In this document: positions 18,601-28,008 of the stretch, piece by piece
Position numbering within the stretch: the stretch's first letter is position 1
Layout: every line of letters starts with the position of its first letter
DNA from: Embleya hyalina
GTDB taxonomy: Bacteria; Actinomycetota; Actinomycetes; Streptomycetales; Streptomycetaceae
DNA length: 64,000 bases
Direction: 5' to 3'
Assembly (NCBI RefSeq): GCF_003967355.1
Contig: NZ_BIFH01000013.1
Location: forward strand, 740,651-804,650
The notes under the pieces: generated by a model
What the model was told of the DNA's origin: nothing
The model's input: the letters and a program-made list of their open reading frames with translations, nothing else
Databases searched by the model: none
Position numbers and translations under genes: made by a program

Positions 18601-21600
18601 GACCGGCACGGCGGCGAACACCTGGTCGCCTACCTCGTCCCCACCACGGGCCGCACCGCGTCCCCCGCCGAACTGCGGGCGTACGCACGCCAACACCTGG
18701 CCGAAGGCATGATCCCCTCGACGTTCACGAGCGTGGACGTCCTGCCCCTGACCGCGCACGGCACACTCGACCGCGCCGACCTCCCCGCCCCCGAGCACCG
18801 CCCCGCCGACGAACACCCGCGAGCCCCCGGCACCTCGCACGAACGTGTGCTGTGCGAGCTGTTCGCCGAAATCCTCGGCCTTCCGCACGTGTCCGTCGAC
18901 GACAACTTCTTCGACCTCGGCGGCCACTCCCTGCTCGCGACCCGACTCACCTCCCGCATCCGCGCCGCCCTCGACACCGACGTGGAACTGCGCACACTCT
19001 TCGAGGCCCCCACCCCGGCCGACCTGGCCGGACGGTTGTGCGGAGGGAGCGCCCTCCGGCGGCCGGCCCTGGGCCGCAGGCAACGCCCCCGGGACCTGCC
19101 GCTGTCCTTCGCCCAGCGCCGGTTGTGGTTCCTGTACCGCCTCGAAGGCCCCAGCCCCACCTACAACATCCCCCTCGCGGTGCGCCTGACCGGGCGCCTG
19201 GACCGACCGGCCCTGCACGCCGCGCTCGGCGACGTCGCGGCCCGACACGAGAGCCTGCGAACGATCTTTCCCGCGTCGGGGGACGGGCCGCCCCACCAGC
19301 GCGTGCTGGACCCGGCGCACACCCGCCGATCCCTGCGCCTGCCCGTCACCCGACTCGACGAGAGCGAACTGCGCGACCGGCTCGGCGCCGCCGCCCGACA
19401 CTGCTTCGACCTCGCCGTCGAACCGCCGCTGCGCGCGGAGCTGTTCATCGTCGGTCCGAACGAGCACGTGCTGCTGCTGCTCGTACACCACATCGCGGGG
19501 GACGGCTGGTCGACGGGCCCGCTCTCGCGCGACCTCACCCTCGCCTACACCGCCCGGGCCCGCGACGAGGAACCGGCGTGGGAACCGCTGCCGGTGCAAT
19601 ACGCCGACTACACCCTGTGGCAGCGGGACCTGCTCGGCGACCCGGCCCGTCCCGACAGTCTCGCCGCGCGCCAACTCGCCCACTGGAAACACGCCCTGCA
19701 CGGCCTGCCCGACCAGCTCCCGCTGCCCTTCGATCGCCCCCGCCCCGCGACCGCCACCCACCGCGGCGAGCACCTCACCGTCGAACTCGACGCCGAGTTG
19801 CACGCGGCCCTGACCGAGTTGGGCCGACGCCACGGCGCGAGCCTGTTCATGGTCCTGCACGCCGGGCTCGCCGCCCTGTTCACCCGCCTGGGCGCGGGCA
19901 CCGACATCCCGATCGGCAGTCCCATCGCCGGACGCACCGACCAAGCCCTCGACGATCTCGTCGGATTCTTCGTCAACACCCTCGTCCTGCGCGCCGACAC
20001 CTCCGGCGATCCCACCTTCGCCGAACTCCTCGCCCGCGTCCGCGACAACGCCCTGGCCGCCTACGCGCACCAGGACCTGCCGTTCGAACAACTGGTGGAA
20101 GAACTCAACCCCGCCCGGTCGCTGTCCCGGCACCCGCTCTTCCAGGTGATGCTCGGCCTCCACCCCGCGCCGGCGCAGCACCTCGCGCTGCCGGGACTGC
20201 GCACCACCGCCGTGCCGCTGGACACCCGAACCGCCCGGGTCGACCTCGCGTTCCTCCTGGAGGAGCGGTACGGCCCGCACGGCGATCCCGCCGGTGTGAG
20301 CGGCCTGCTCGAATACGCCACCGACCTCTTCGACCGGTCCACGATCGAGACGCTGAGCACACGATGGATCCGCCTGCTGCGGGCGGCCGCCACCCGTCCC
20401 GACACACCCGTCGGCCGCGTCGACCTGCTCTCCCCGAACGAGCGGCGCACGCTGCGCTCCGGCACCGAACGGCCCGAGACCCGGGCCGAGTCCGTGCCGT
20501 GGATCGCCCTGCCCGAACTGTTCGCCGAGCGGGCGCGGGCCACCCCGGACGCGCCGGCCGTGATCGCCGGCGACACGACCGTCACCTACCGCGAACTGGA
20601 CGAGCGCGCGAACCGGCTCGCACACGCCCTCGTCGACCGGGGAGTACGACCCGAGAGCACGGTGGCGGTCCTGCTGGAACGCTCCCCCGACCTGGTCGCG
20701 GCCCTGCTGGCGATCGTCAAGGCCGGGGCCGCGTACGTGCCGCTGGACCCGCGATTCCCGTCCTCCCGCATCGACCTGATCATGCGTCACACCGACGCGA
20801 CGCTGCTGCTGACCCCCGAAACGCTGACCACGCTGGACCGCCACCACCACGGCGACTCGGCTCCGGACATCGTCTGCCACCCCCGCCGACTCGCCTACGT
20901 GATGTTCACCTCCGGGTCGACCGGCGAACCCAAGGGCATCGCGGTGACCCACCACGACGTGGCCGCGCTGGCACTGGCCCCCACCTGGCGCGGCGGCGCC
21001 CACGAGCGTGTCCTGGCCCACTCGCCCACCGCGTTCGACGCCTCCACCTACGAACTGTGGACGCCCCTGCTCAACGGCGGCGCCGTCGTCCTGGCCCCAC
21101 CCGGCCCCCTCGACGCCGACGCCCTCCAGCGTGTGCTCGATCGCCACGCGGTCACCGCCGTGTTCCTCACCTGCGGGCTCTTCCACCTGATCGCGGAACA
21201 ACAACCGCACTGCCTGGCGGGGGTGCGCGAGGTGTGGACGGGCGGCGACGTGGTCTCCCCCGCCGCGGTCGCCCGGGTGCGGCGGGCCTGTCCCGGCACG
21301 GCGGTGGTGCACGTGTACGGCCCCACCGAGACGACGACGTTCGCCACCCACCACCGGGTCGGTCCCGTGGTCGCCACCGACCGGCCGTTGCCGCTGGGCC
21401 GGCCCATGCCGGGGATGCGGGCGTGGGTGCTGGGCCCCGCGCTCGACCCGTTGCCGCCGGGCACGACGGGCGAGTTGTACCTGGCCGGCCCGGGTGTCGC
21501 CCGCGGCTACCTCAACCGGCCGGCCGTGACCGCCGAGCGGTTCGTCGCGTGCCCGTTCGGTCCGCCCGGGGAACGGATGTACCGCACCGGAGACCTCGCC

Positions 21601-23094
21601 CGCCTACGCGCCGACGGCACCGGCCTGGAGTTCGGCGGTCGCGTCGACCAGCAGGTCAAGATCCGCGGATTCCGCATCGAGCCCGGCGAGATCGAAGCCG
21701 TCCTCACCGCGCACCCCGCGGTGGCCCAGGCCGCGGTCGTCGTCCGGGAGAACCACCGCGGCGACAAACACCTCACCGCCCACCTCGTCCCCGCCCGCGG
21801 CGAGCCCGCGACCCCCGCGCAACTGCGCGCGTACAGCCGACGACACCTGCCCGACTACATGATCCCCTCGGCGTTCGTCCTCCTCGAGACGATGCCACTG
21901 ACCCCCAACGGCAAGCCGGACCGCGCCGCGCTGCCCGACCCCGAACACCGCACGAACACCGAGGACGACACCCACACAACCCCACGGACCCCCCACGAAC
22001 GGATCCTCACCGAACTGTTCGCCGAGGTATTGGACCTGCCCGCCGTCGGGGCCGACGACTCCTTCTTCGACCTCGGCGGCCACTCCCTCCTCGCCACCCG
22101 CCTCGTCTCCCGGATCCGCGCCGTCCTCGGCCTCGACATCGCGCTCGGCGCCCTCTTCGAGACACCCACCCCGGCCGGCCTGGCCGCACGATCGGGGACG
22201 GATCGCCCCGGCGGCGCCCTGGAGGTGGTACTGCCGCTGCGCCCGCACGGGACCCGGCCCCCGCTGTGGTGCGTGCACCCCGCGGGCGGTATCGGCTGGT
22301 CCTACGGCGGGTTGCTGCGCCACCTGCCCCCGGACCAGCCCGTGTACGCGCTCCAGGCCCGCGCGCTGAGCCGGCCCGATCCGGTGCCCGCCTCGGTCGA
22401 GGAGATGGCCGCCGACTACCTGGAGGAGATCCGCGCGGTCCAGCCGCGGGGTCCCTACCGGCTGCTCGGCTGGTCCGCCGGCGGACTGATCGCGCACGCC
22501 ATGGCCACCGAACTGGCCGCGCGCGGCGAGCACACGGCGCTGCTGGCCGTGCTCGACGCCTACCCGCTGTCCACGGTCTCCCCCCACGCGTCGACCCTGC
22601 GCGGGGGAGCGGAGCATCTGGCCCTCGTCCTCGACTGCGACCCGGAGTCCTTCGCTCCGCACCGGATCACCTACGACGGGCTCGCCCGGGTGCTGCGCGA
22701 GCGAGAACACATCCTGGCCGCCCTGGAACCGCACCAACTCGCGGCCGTCGCGGCCGTACTGGACCACAACGCGGCGGCGGCGCACGCGTTCACCCCCGGC
22801 GTCTTCGACGGCGACATGCTGCTGTTCAGGGCCGGCGTCGACCGCGCCCCGCACACCCCCGAACCCGCGTCGTGGCACCGGCACGTCGGCGGGCGCATCG
22901 AGGTCCACGAGATCCCGGCCCGACACAACGCCCTGACGCACCCGGACGCCCTCGCTCGCATCGGCCCCGTCCTCGCGTCCCACCTCGACCGGAGCACCGC
23001 GTCCGACCCGACGGACGGACCCGGCACCCCGCATCCCGCACCGCCCACACCCGGTCCGGCCGGACCGCCGACCCTCCTCAGGGAGCCGACATGA
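12655..23094 (+). CDS. Non-ribosomal peptide synthetase, three modules: C-A-T / C-A*-T / C-A-T-TE
   Basis: 3479 residues. TTG 12655 is the start: CGGAGG lies 5 bases upstream. C1 (~30-470; HHLAMDG at 163) resembles the EntF-type starter condensation domain. A1 (~490-1000): P-loop at 648, Lys992; specificity residues D V W C T V L M Y K fit no substrate I know. T1 Ser1046. C2 (HHIAGDG at 1231). A2 (~1565-2045) is degenerate: the P-loop reads [10 protein letters not shown] (1702-1711), the core-8 loop is lost, and Thr2037 replaces the catalytic Lys. T2 Ser2092 is intact. C3 (HH at 2278). A3: P-loop at 2752, Lys3087, residues D A Y F W G V T F K suggest an aliphatic residue (Val/Ile-like, low certainty). 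T3 Ser3144. TE with GWSAGG, Ser3274. No epimerase. C2 and C3 are very alike, suggesting module duplication. ATGA overlap with the MbtH gene implies co-translation. Confidence 0.95.
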   Translation: MSSPGATTASCPDPAPGSSLDEGREEVASRALPLTSAQREFWLAEQRRPGIGAVYRVAECVEIHGPVDAALFEAALRQTVSEAEAVGLRVVEGGDGPMQVVDVDRQWSLPHVDVSGEDCPEAAARAWVAADMDTPMDVSRGPLFRFALFRLGTDRWWWYGSSHHLAMDGFGFALVARRVARVYTAMVAGKATGASPFGSPTHLVRADLDYRTSEQFDADRAYWTNVLADLPDPAPLPARPDLAHTEVGADDGTWFPGAGRRTQARPMASPEALRAASERSGTQRSRYVVAAAAAYAHRLTGARDVLLGLVVSGRMRRDLLNVPGVLANIVPLRLRVHPAMPLAELLAHVDDAVEQAVAHERYRGEDITRDLGLPDPVGSRFTMTVNVMTFGASLTFAGHRSTTHNLSRGGVAGPTLVVLEQRDGAGMRLELHAPADRYGDADLVDHQTRLLRLLDAMAAAGPDRRIGDLELLSDDERRESTGRRDEAPADVARSSVPELFEVHARTTPRAVAVVCGDDALTYGELNAGANRLAHALIARGIGPEDIVALVLPRGVEMVTTILAVLKTGAAYLPIEPGCPAARLTDTLADTGAALLLTHSAIHAAIDPAPGTDSLLLDAPSTAALLRDHPDRDPLVAIDPRHPAYVIHTSGSTGRPKGVVVSHRNVMRLFAMTRGHFACGADDVWTMFHSYTFDVSVWEIFGALLHGGRLVVVPHDTTRSPEKFLRLLVDERVTVLCQTPSAFHPLMHADRDAPRIGQALSLRTVTLVGEALDPARLDEWYSRHGDRGAAVLNLYGPTETTMYVTHAAFDRATAAAAGASVIGTVLPDVRAFVLDAALRPVPPGVPGELYLGGEGLARGYLNRPGLTAERFVACPYATPGERMYRTGDLVRRRADGALIYLGRADRQIKIRGFRIEPGEVETVLAAHPGVVRVAVTARGDRPGDRRLVAYIVPGSSGANAAELREYARRHLPDHMVPSVFVTLDALPLTVNGKLDTAALPAPEHHPGEAGRAARTPHEQVLGELFAEILDLPRVGADDSFFDLGGHSLLATRLISRLRAVLGVEVGIRTLFEAPTPAGLAARLDPTGRTRPVLRPRDRPTPLPLSFAQRRLWFLHRMHGPTPTYNIAVALRLSGELDPTALEQALVDVALRQESLRTVFPVSEDGLPCQRVLDETRTRRHLALPVTSVDERELADRLASAARRGIDLPTEPPVRAELFALAPDEHVLSLVVHHIAGDGWSIGPLARDLTEAYRARRGGGAPEWKPLPVQYADYTLWQRHLLGDPADPESLAARQLAYWKQALAGLPEQLALPTDRPRPAVATHRGATVDLTLGADLHAALLDLARARGASLHMVLQAGLAALFTRLGAGHDIPIGTPIAGRTDEALDDLVGFFVNTLVLRTDTGGDPSFAELLTRVRDTNLAAYAHQDLPFERLVEELSPTRSLAHHPLFQVMLALQNTPDATIELPGLRVSGRPTPTGTARVDLTLELTERHTPDGAPNGIVGTVEYATDVFDGATVETLTERWTRLLGSVAADPDRPIGRAEIMSAHERRRVLPEFDRDAPATPWRSMPALFAARAEETPDAVALIAGESRSTYRELNARANRLAHALIARGVGAEDVVALVLPRSVDLVVAILGTLKAGAACLPVDPDHPTAGVRSMLDDARPALVVDRSDLVTALREERPDTDPGIAVDPRHGACVLHAFGAHGRPGGVIVTHAGIPHMAAAQAELLELGTGSRVLLPAAVDVLVRDVCAALLSGAALVIAPAADARSALGEPSSAGAASGAASPNALADSLSRPTHGTVSWPATGSSAAAIVVAGEARPGDPSAAPGRRVIHAYGPPETTAWATMSAPLAPTGPVPPIGPGRPVAGMRAYVLDAALRPVPPGVTGELYLAGAGLARGYRGLPGPTAERFVACPWGRPGERMYRTGDLAAWRSDDDGLDLRGRADDRVGFRGLPVDPGGIESVLAAHPDVDRAAVVVREDRHGGEHLVAYLVPTTGRTASPAELRAYARQHLAEGMIPSTFTSVDVLPLTAHGTLDRADLPAPEHRPADEHPRAPGTSHERVLCELFAEILGLPHVSVDDNFFDLGGHSLLATRLTSRIRAALDTDVELRTLFEAPTPADLAGRLCGGSALRRPALGRRQRPRDLPLSFAQRRLWFLYRLEGPSPTYNIPLAVRLTGRLDRPALHAALGDVAARHESLRTIFPASGDGPPHQRVLDPAHTRRSLRLPVTRLDESELRDRLGAAARHCFDLAVEPPLRAELFIVGPNEHVLLLLVHHIAGDGWSTGPLSRDLTLAYTARARDEEPAWEPLPVQYADYTLWQRDLLGDPARPDSLAARQLAHWKHALHGLPDQLPLPFDRPRPATATHRGEHLTVELDAELHAALTELGRRHGASLFMVLHAGLAALFTRLGAGTDIPIGSPIAGRTDQALDDLVGFFVNTLVLRADTSGDPTFAELLARVRDNALAAYAHQDLPFEQLVEELNPARSLSRHPLFQVMLGLHPAPAQHLALPGLRTTAVPLDTRTARVDLAFLLEERYGPHGDPAGVSGLLEYATDLFDRSTIETLSTRWIRLLRAAATRPDTPVGRVDLLSPNERRTLRSGTERPETRAESVPWIALPELFAERARATPDAPAVIAGDTTVTYRELDERANRLAHALVDRGVRPESTVAVLLERSPDLVAALLAIVKAGAAYVPLDPRFPSSRIDLIMRHTDATLLLTPETLTTLDRHHHGDSAPDIVCHPRRLAYVMFTSGSTGEPKGIAVTHHDVAALALAPTWRGGAHERVLAHSPTAFDASTYELWTPLLNGGAVVLAPPGPLDADALQRVLDRHAVTAVFLTCGLFHLIAEQQPHCLAGVREVWTGGDVVSPAAVARVRRACPGTAVVHVYGPTETTTFATHHRVGPVVATDRPLPLGRPMPGMRAWVLGPALDPLPPGTTGELYLAGPGVARGYLNRPAVTAERFVACPFGPPGERMYRTGDLARLRADGTGLEFGGRVDQQVKIRGFRIEPGEIEAVLTAHPAVAQAAVVVRENHRGDKHLTAHLVPARGEPATPAQLRAYSRRHLPDYMIPSAFVLLETMPLTPNGKPDRAALPDPEHRTNTEDDTHTTPRTPHERILTELFAEVLDLPAVGADDSFFDLGGHSLLATRLVSRIRAVLGLDIALGALFETPTPAGLAARSGTDRPGGALEVVLPLRPHGTRPPLWCVHPAGGIGWSYGGLLRHLPPDQPVYALQARALSRPDPVPASVEEMAADYLEEIRAVQPRGPYRLLGWSAGGLIAHAMATELAARGEHTALLAVLDAYPLSTVSPHASTLRGGAEHLALVLDCDPESFAPHRITYDGLARVLREREHILAALEPHQLAAVAAVLDHNAAAAHAFTPGVFDGDMLLFRAGVDRAPHTPEPASWHRHVGGRIEVHEIPARHNALTHPDALARIGPVLASHLDRSTASDPTDGPGTPHPAPPTPGPAGPPTLLREPT

Positions 23095-23318
23095 GCCATC
23101 CGACCAATCCCTTCGAGGACGACGACGCCACCTACCTGGTCCTGGTCAACGACGAGAACCAGCACTCCCTGTGGCCCGCGACCCTCGACGTACCCGCCGG
23201 CTGGACGGTGACCCACCCCGAGGCCGACCGGCGGACCTGCCTCGACCACGTCGAGCGGACCTGGACCGACATGCGCCCACGAACCCTGATCGACGCCATG
23301 AACGCCCGGGAGGGATAG
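23091..23318 (+). CDS. MbtH-like protein
   Basis: A 75-residue protein with the family pattern: [31 protein letters not shown], and the closing W-T-D-M-RP segment. MbtH-like proteins bind adenylation domains and are often needed for their solubility or activity. The ATG overlaps the NRPS-1 stop (ATGA), with GGGAG upstream, so it is co-expressed with NRPS-1. It is the only such gene in the window and may also serve NRPS-2. Confidence 0.95.
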   Translation: MSHPTNPFEDDDATYLVLVNDENQHSLWPATLDVPAGWTVTHPEADRRTCLDHVERTWTDMRPRTLIDAMNAREG

Positions 23319-23391
23319 CCGGCGGTACACACGACGGCGGCCGGCGGCGGCCCCGGCTCCGCGTTTCGCCCGGACCGGTCGGCGGGCTCCG

Positions 23392-24264
23392 TCAGGACGG
23401 GGCATCCCGTCGCGAAGCGGTGCGGCGCGCCGTTCTGTCGCGCCTCATGCGGACGTGGATGTCCGTGTTGCGCTCCCGGACGAGCGGGCGCAGGACATGG
23501 GGGTCGCGCAGCGCCGGGTGCTCCGCCGTGACCTGAGCCCGGGCGAGTCTCGCGGCCGTCACGCGGTCGCGATAGTTGTCGAACACGTGGACTTCCAGGC
23601 TGAAATCGGTGTGGATGGCGTCGTACACCCTTCCCGACCCGCGCGCGGGGCCGGGATCCGCCGGATCCAGCGAGCCGATGTCCACGGCCCATTCGCACAA
23701 CCACCGCGTCGTGCCGGGCAGCACGAGCAGTCCCGCGCGCATGCCGATCACCGGACGGCGATGCCGTTCGTCGTACCCGTCGAAACGTCGGGGCGGGCGC
23801 GCGGCGAACCACGCCTGTCGGTCGGCCAGCGCCTCCGCGAATCCCGGCGTGCGCAGCCGGACCGTGCCCTCGGACGGCGTCGACAGCGGGAGACGCCGCC
23901 GGAGTTCGCGTGCCGCACGGTCACCGAACGGCGCCGCCTGCGCCGGCACGACCACGATGGCCGGCGACGGCTCCGCGTCGAACGGATTCGCGTCCAGGAA
24001 CGGGCGGTCGATCACCAGGACCGTGTTCCGCGCCCGCCGGTGCGCCATGCCCCACAACAACGAACCCAGCAACAACGCCCCCGATCGGTGGGTGACGATC
24101 TGCCGATGGCCGTGGAACTCGTCGACGGCGAAACGCTCCGTGGTCCCGGGACGCAGCCCGAGGACCGCGTACGCGCGACCGTCCAGGACGAGAGTGCGCC
24201 TGTGCAGCTTGAGTCCGTCGTACGCGGTCATGCCCGTCGGTTCTTCACGTCGCGTCACATCCAT
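23392..24264 (-). CDS. Hypothetical protein (290 aa)
   Basis: I do not recognise this protein. It is soluble, with no signal peptide or membrane helix. Visible segments include GLKLHRRTLVLDGRAYAVLG, a hydrophobic GALLLGSLLWGM, NTVLVIDRPFLDANPFD and VIGMRAGLLVLPGTTRWLCE, and the C-terminus is Arg-rich. ATG at 24264 has no strong ribosome binding site, and an internal ATG at 24231 is an alternative. It converges on the MbtH gene with a 73-base gap and lies downstream of the exporter gene on the same strand. It could therefore be the last gene of that unit. Composition argues for a true gene. Confidence 0.6.
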   Translation of the reverse strand: MDVTRREEPTGMTAYDGLKLHRRTLVLDGRAYAVLGLRPGTTERFAVDEFHGHRQIVTHRSGALLLGSLLWGMAHRRARNTVLVIDRPFLDANPFDAEPSPAIVVVPAQAAPFGDRAARELRRRLPLSTPSEGTVRLRTPGFAEALADRQAWFAARPPRRFDGYDERHRRPVIGMRAGLLVLPGTTRWLCEWAVDIGSLDPADPGPARGSGRVYDAIHTDFSLEVHVFDNYRDRVTAARLARAQVTAEHPALRDPHVLRPLVRERNTDIHVRMRRDRTARRTASRRDAPS

Positions 24265-24356
24265 CCGGGTGAGGGTCCGTCATCCGGCAAGGATCCGGCC
24301 GAGGCGCCCGCTTGTCATCGGGTTTTCGCCGGCACACCGCCTCGGCGCGAACGTGT

Positions 24357-25010
24357 CTACGCGAGTCTGACGAGTTCGTACGTGCTCTTCGCGGCCAACC
24401 ACAGGCCCAGAAGCAACGACAACACGACGATCGCCTGGTCCTGGTGTGTGGCGACGGCCGTGCGCAGCCGCTCGAGTTCGATGTGCGCCCGGGTCGGCGC
24501 GAAGCACGCGTACAGCTCCATCGCGAGCAGACTGGCCGTGGCGAGCAGGAAATAGCCCATCAGGGCGACGAACGTGACCGCCGAGGAAAGGTCCGCGTTC
24601 ATCACGGTGGCCCCGCCGGCGGCGACCATCGCCCATGGCTGGAGCAGGATGGCGAGGCCGGCCGCGGTCCACCCGGAAACACGGTCCAGCCGTGCCATCC
24701 ACTTCGGATTCCCCCGGGAACGGGTGGTGCCTCGGCGTCGTTTGCGCTCGCCGTAGACGACCAGCGTGATGCCCAGGGTCAACTTGATCACCAGACCCGC
24801 CGTCGAGGGTGCGCTGTGCCTCGATGGCGGATCGCCCCCGGTCAACAACAACACCCCCGCGACCACCGCGACGAGTTCCAGGAGCCAGGTCAGGGTGAAC
24901 ACGAGCCCTTTCAACAATCCCCTGTTCGCGGACAGCAACAGAATGAACGCCGAGTTGTGCATCGGGCCCAGGGTGATGGCCGTTCCGATGACGACGAGAT
25001 CAAGGACCAT
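24357..25010 (-). CDS. GAP (Sap)-family membrane exporter
   Basis: A 217-residue protein with six hydrophobic helices. It has the N-terminal pattern of the GAP/Sap family (LVVIGTAITLGPMHNSAFIL) and a central helix pair around WTAAGLAILLQPWAMVAAGG. Mycobacterial members (Gap, Sap) help carry glycopeptidolipids or sulfolipids across the membrane. In Streptomyces the family is widespread and poorly studied. Its position beside an NRPS makes export of an acylated peptide conceivable, but nothing in the sequence proves it. The membrane protein encoded at 25059-26396 lies upstream on the same strand with a 48-base gap, so the two probably share a transcript. Confidence 0.75.
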   Translation of the reverse strand: MVLDLVVIGTAITLGPMHNSAFILLLSANRGLLKGLVFTLTWLLELVAVVAGVLLLTGGDPPSRHSAPSTAGLVIKLTLGITLVVYGERKRRRGTTRSRGNPKWMARLDRVSGWTAAGLAILLQPWAMVAAGGATVMNADLSSAVTFVALMGYFLLATASLLAMELYACFAPTRAHIELERLRTAVATHQDQAIVVLSLLLGLWLAAKSTYELVRLA

Positions 25011-25058
25011 GGCCGTCCTCGTGTGTCGGAAGGCGGACCGATCGCGGGGTCGGACGGA

Positions 25059-26396
25059 TCACGGCACATCGCCACCGACCGGACCCGGCCGCCCGTTCGG
25101 GGTGCGAGTCCGCGAGAGTGTCGTTCGTCCGGTCGCGGCCAACAGCGCGATGATCGCGAGCAGGGCGAGAAGTACGACCACGAGCAGCAGGATCGTCAGC
25201 CCCGTCGGGCGGTTCCACAGGGCGAACCACAAGGCGATGACGAGGAGCGCGGCGATGGTGAGCCACCGGCGGTAGGCGACCACCCACGTGCCGGTCCTGC
25301 CCGTGTGCAGCCCGTGTCCGTCGGCCCACCGCGCGACGGAGTCGGCGCCGCGCTCCAGCGATCCGCGCAGGGCGCGCGGCAGTCGGCCCGTCCCGGACAG
25401 GTAGGCGCCGATGGCGACGACCAGGCCCAGCACGATCCCGGTGCGGACGCTGTTCTTCAGGAAGCGCAGCAGCGTGTCGAAGATCGCCGAGGCGGCGGCG
25501 GGGGACTGCACCTGAGCCGGCAGGTGGTCCAGGTAGAAGCGTCGCGCGACGGCCAGGGCGATGGCCACGACCAGGCAGCCGAAGGCGACGCCCAGGGCGG
25601 TGGTGACCAGGGCTCGACGGCGACGCCGGGCCAGGAGTACCCCGATCGCGCCGAGCACCACGGCGATGATCGGCAACCAGTTGCCCATCACGTCGAGGGC
25701 GTGCGCCGCGCCTCGCAACTTCCGTAGTTTGTCGGACTGGATGAGAACCATCTGCTTGTCGACATCGGGAATCTTGTCCGCGGGGCCGACCCCGGCGTTG
25801 ACGAGGTCTTGTTTCACCGTGTCCACCGCGGCGCCGACGTCGAGGGTGACGGTGCCCTCGTCGACCCCGAGCGCGCCCCGGCCCTTGCCGGTGAGCGCGT
25901 GGTCGATCGCCGAATGGGCGGCGCGGTTGGCGTTGGTCCAGACGGTCTCGAACCTGTCGCTCCGGGTGAAGCGTGTCGCCGCCTTGTGGGCGGCCTGGGT
26001 CGCCGCTTCGTCCAACTGCGGTGCCAGCGACTTCACGGCGTTGCCCACCCGGGGCGGCAGTCCCTGGGACTGGAGCCAGGCGGCGAGGTCCGAGGTCACC
26101 TGCTTGCCGTCGACCCGGACGTCGACCGCTTCGGTGATCCGGTCGGCGACGGCGGCCTCGATCGCGGGATTCGAGGCGAGTGGGGCGACCGTCTCGACGT
26201 AGCGGTCGGTGTCCAGCACGATGTCGTGCACCCACACCGTGATCAGCGACACCGGTACCAGGACACAGGTGAGCGTGATCAACACGGCCGACACGGTGCT
26301 CATCACGATTCGCCACGCGCGGGAGCCCCGTCGACGGCCCGGTGCGTGGGTGACCCGAGCGGACCCGGTGTCGGGCGGCTCCGACTGCGTACTCAT
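25059..26396 (-). CDS. Multi-pass membrane protein of unknown function
   Basis: A 445-residue protein. ATG 26396 is set by GGAGAG just upstream; longer frames are not credible. The N-terminal ~30 residues are polar. One helix follows (VMSTVSAVLITLTCVLVPVS), then an extracytoplasmic segment of ~190 residues (VHDIVLDTDRYVETVAPLAS and on). Four further helices follow (WLPIIAVVLGAIGVLL; TTALGVAFGCLVVAIALAVA; TGIVLGLVVAIGAYL; a final hydrophobic pair). The pattern 'DTDRYVETVAPLASNPAI' recurs in actinobacterial membrane proteins annotated only as hypothetical. It is probably co-transcribed with the downstream GAP-family gene. I infer an envelope function only. Confidence 0.75.
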   Translation of the reverse strand: MSTQSEPPDTGSARVTHAPGRRRGSRAWRIVMSTVSAVLITLTCVLVPVSLITVWVHDIVLDTDRYVETVAPLASNPAIEAAVADRITEAVDVRVDGKQVTSDLAAWLQSQGLPPRVGNAVKSLAPQLDEAATQAAHKAATRFTRSDRFETVWTNANRAAHSAIDHALTGKGRGALGVDEGTVTLDVGAAVDTVKQDLVNAGVGPADKIPDVDKQMVLIQSDKLRKLRGAAHALDVMGNWLPIIAVVLGAIGVLLARRRRRALVTTALGVAFGCLVVAIALAVARRFYLDHLPAQVQSPAAASAIFDTLLRFLKNSVRTGIVLGLVVAIGAYLSGTGRLPRALRGSLERGADSVARWADGHGLHTGRTGTWVVAYRRWLTIAALLVIALWFALWNRPTGLTILLLVVVLLALLAIIALLAATGRTTLSRTRTPNGRPGPVGGDVP

Positions 26397-26517
26397 ACCA
26401 CTCTCCGGACGGCTGCGGGGAGAATTGCCATCGGGTCGAATATGCGCAGAGCGTGCGGGATCGCGCACTTTCGGTTGCGCCTGCCGGGTGCTCGGACGAC
26501 GAGGCTTCACCCGGATC

Positions 26518-26533
26518 GGCGCACCGGTGCGCC
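26518..26533. repeat. Perfect 16-base palindrome
   Basis: GGCGCACCGGTGCGCC is its own reverse complement. It is the first of two perfect palindromes 12 bases apart in the gene-free stretch upstream of the membrane-protein operon. Confidence 0.6.
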
Positions 26534-26545
26534 CGCGTGGACGCC

Positions 26546-26567
26546 TCGCGGGCGGATCCGCCCGCGA
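26546..26567. repeat. Perfect 22-base palindrome
   Basis: The core CGCGGGCGGATCCGCCCGCG (26547-26566), with flanking T and A, is exactly self-complementary. As RNA it would fold into a very stable GC stem closed by a tight loop. It could act as a terminator for the leftward gene at 26860-27273 or as a protein site. Confidence 0.6.
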
Positions 26568-26859
26568 CAGGCGGGCCGATGCCGTCGAGGCGTGCACGGC
26601 CGCCGGCAGGCGACAGCCGTCGACGGCCATGCGCGCCGGGCCAGGTCGATTGGGGTCGGACCGCCCGGGCGGATGGGCCGGATCGATTTCGACGCGCCCG
26701 GACGCGGGTGTCGCGTGTCGGTGAACTCGGGGGCGTCGGAGAAGGAGGTGAGAGTGCTGCCGTCTTCCGCTCGCCGTCGGGCGGCGGGCGTCGGGTCACC
26801 GGATCGTGCTCGATACCGGCGGCCCGGGCAACGCAACGCCCGCCGACCGACGGGGTTTT

Positions 26860-27273
26860 CTACTCCGGTTGGGTTACCGTCAGTGCCCACCGCAGCGTCT
26901 GCGCCGAGGCGTCGACTCCCACGGTGAAGGACCCCGAGCGCACGATGCCCGGATCCATGGTCGCCGAGTTCAGGCCGACACCGCCGACGGGGCAATCCAC
27001 GGTGAACGCGGCGACCTCCGCGTCCCGGGAGTGCATCCTCACCCGGACGCTGCCGCCGCCCTCACAGGCGACGGTGAGTATGGTCGGCAGTCGTTCCGAG
27101 GCGCCCCCCGATACGACACCACCGTCTCCCGTGCTCTCCTCCACCCACACCAGGCCGTCCGGCCCGGGGTGCGGGAGCAGTCCTCCGGCCGCTGTCGCGG
27201 GTGTGGCTCCCATGCCCGACAACGCCAAAGCCGCCAGTATCGCCGCGGGCACGGTCTTCCTCACACGTAACAT
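26860..27273 (-). CDS. Secreted protein of unknown function (137 aa)
   Basis: ATG 27273 is chosen because GAGGAG lies 6-7 bases upstream. Residues 1-29 are a signal peptide (MLRVRKTVPAAILAALALSG, then MGATPATAAG), with likely cleavage after ATA or TAA. The mature ~110 residues contain two Cys (VACEGG, VDCPVG) that may form a disulfide. Strands such as GLVWVEEST, VRVRMHSRD and GSFTVGVDA suggest a small beta-sandwich. No family was recognised. Neighbours give no hint of function. Confidence 0.7.
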   Translation of the reverse strand: MLRVRKTVPAAILAALALSGMGATPATAAGGLLPHPGPDGLVWVEESTGDGGVVSGGASERLPTILTVACEGGGSVRVRMHSRDAEVAAFTVDCPVGGVGLNSATMDPGIVRSGSFTVGVDASAQTLRWALTVTQPE

Positions 27274-27441
27274 CTTCGCTCCTCGCCAACGCGTCGTGGA
27301 GCGCACAGTCTCGCGCGAGCCGAGGCCCGCGCGCACGGGTTACGGCCGAGGGTTCCGGCGAACGGGACACGTTCACCCGACCGACGCGAACGGGCGAGTG
27401 CGGCGGGGGAGTTCGACGCGGCCGCGCACACCACGCCCGAG

Positions 27442-27918
27442 GTGTGTTCGTACGCCCTGACCCAGCGCGCCCTCGTCCAAGCCGTCGAGGGCCATCGCAC
27501 GACCACCCTCGCCGATGTGGCCGAAGCGGAATGTCAACACGATCGCGACCGGCCGCCGCCCGGCCCCTTCGACACCTATCCGCAGCCGGCACTGGACTAC
27601 CGGCGGGCCCGAATCCTCCACACACTCGGCGAACGCCGGCAGAGCCTGGACGCGTTCCGCGCGTCGCTCCGCAAACGCCCACCCACCCGGCACCGGGCGC
27701 ACGCGATCACCCAGGCACACCTCGCCCGGACCCTCACCGTCACCGGTGACCTCGACCTCGCCGCCCGACACCGGCACGCCTTCCTGGAGCACTACCCCCA
27801 CCTGCGCTCCGCCCGAGTCGACCGCGAACTCACCCCGCTGCGCCGGTTCCTGGGGCAGTTCCCGCACGTCCGGTGCCTGCGTTCCCTCCGCGAACGCGCA
27901 CAAGTCCTGACGGCGTGA
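27442..27918 (+). CDS. TPR-like C-terminal fragment, probably of a helix-turn-helix regulator
   Basis: About 158 residues, with no convincing start: GTG 27442 lacks a ribosome binding site and coding-like sequence extends somewhat upstream (EFDAAAHTTPE). Helical repeats such as ALDYRRARILHTLGERRQSL and HAITQAHLARTLTVTGDLDL resemble the C-terminal TPR-like region of the XRE-type regulators common in Streptomyces. No N-terminal DNA-binding part was found, so this may be a 5'-truncated gene. It lies divergent from the secreted-protein gene. I leave it as CDS because the frame is intact. Confidence 0.45.
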   Translation: MCSYALTQRALVQAVEGHRTTTLADVAEAECQHDRDRPPPGPFDTYPQPALDYRRARILHTLGERRQSLDAFRASLRKRPPTRHRAHAITQAHLARTLTVTGDLDLAARHRHAFLEHYPHLRSARVDRELTPLRRFLGQFPHVRCLRSLRERAQVLTA

Positions 27919-28008
27919 CACCCGCGTCCACCGCCCCGTCCCGGCGCGCGATGCCCGGCGGCGCATCGACCGCGGCGGGCCCGGACGGCACGCGCGGGCT
28001 GGGATCGT

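Larger units (their letters stand above)
26397..26859. other. 463-base gene-free stretch rich in palindromes
   Basis: No frame here has coding character. The stretch holds the ribosome binding site of the leftward membrane-protein gene at its left end, two perfect palindromes (26518-26533 and 26546-26567) and a third CCGCCCGGGCGG at 26661-26672. Genes on both sides read leftward, so the stretch must hold a terminator for the gene at 26860-27273 and a promoter for the gene ending at 26396. Confidence 0.5.

Noticed and set aside
19021-19100. Possible gene boundary between modules of NRPS-1
   Set aside because: The frame is continuous and the T-C linker is of normal type; no stop or start signals.
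17349-23318. Plus-strand open frame of 1989 codons inside NRPS-1
   Set aside because: Almost pure Arg/Pro/Ala shadow except the last 75 codons, which are the real MbtH-like gene.
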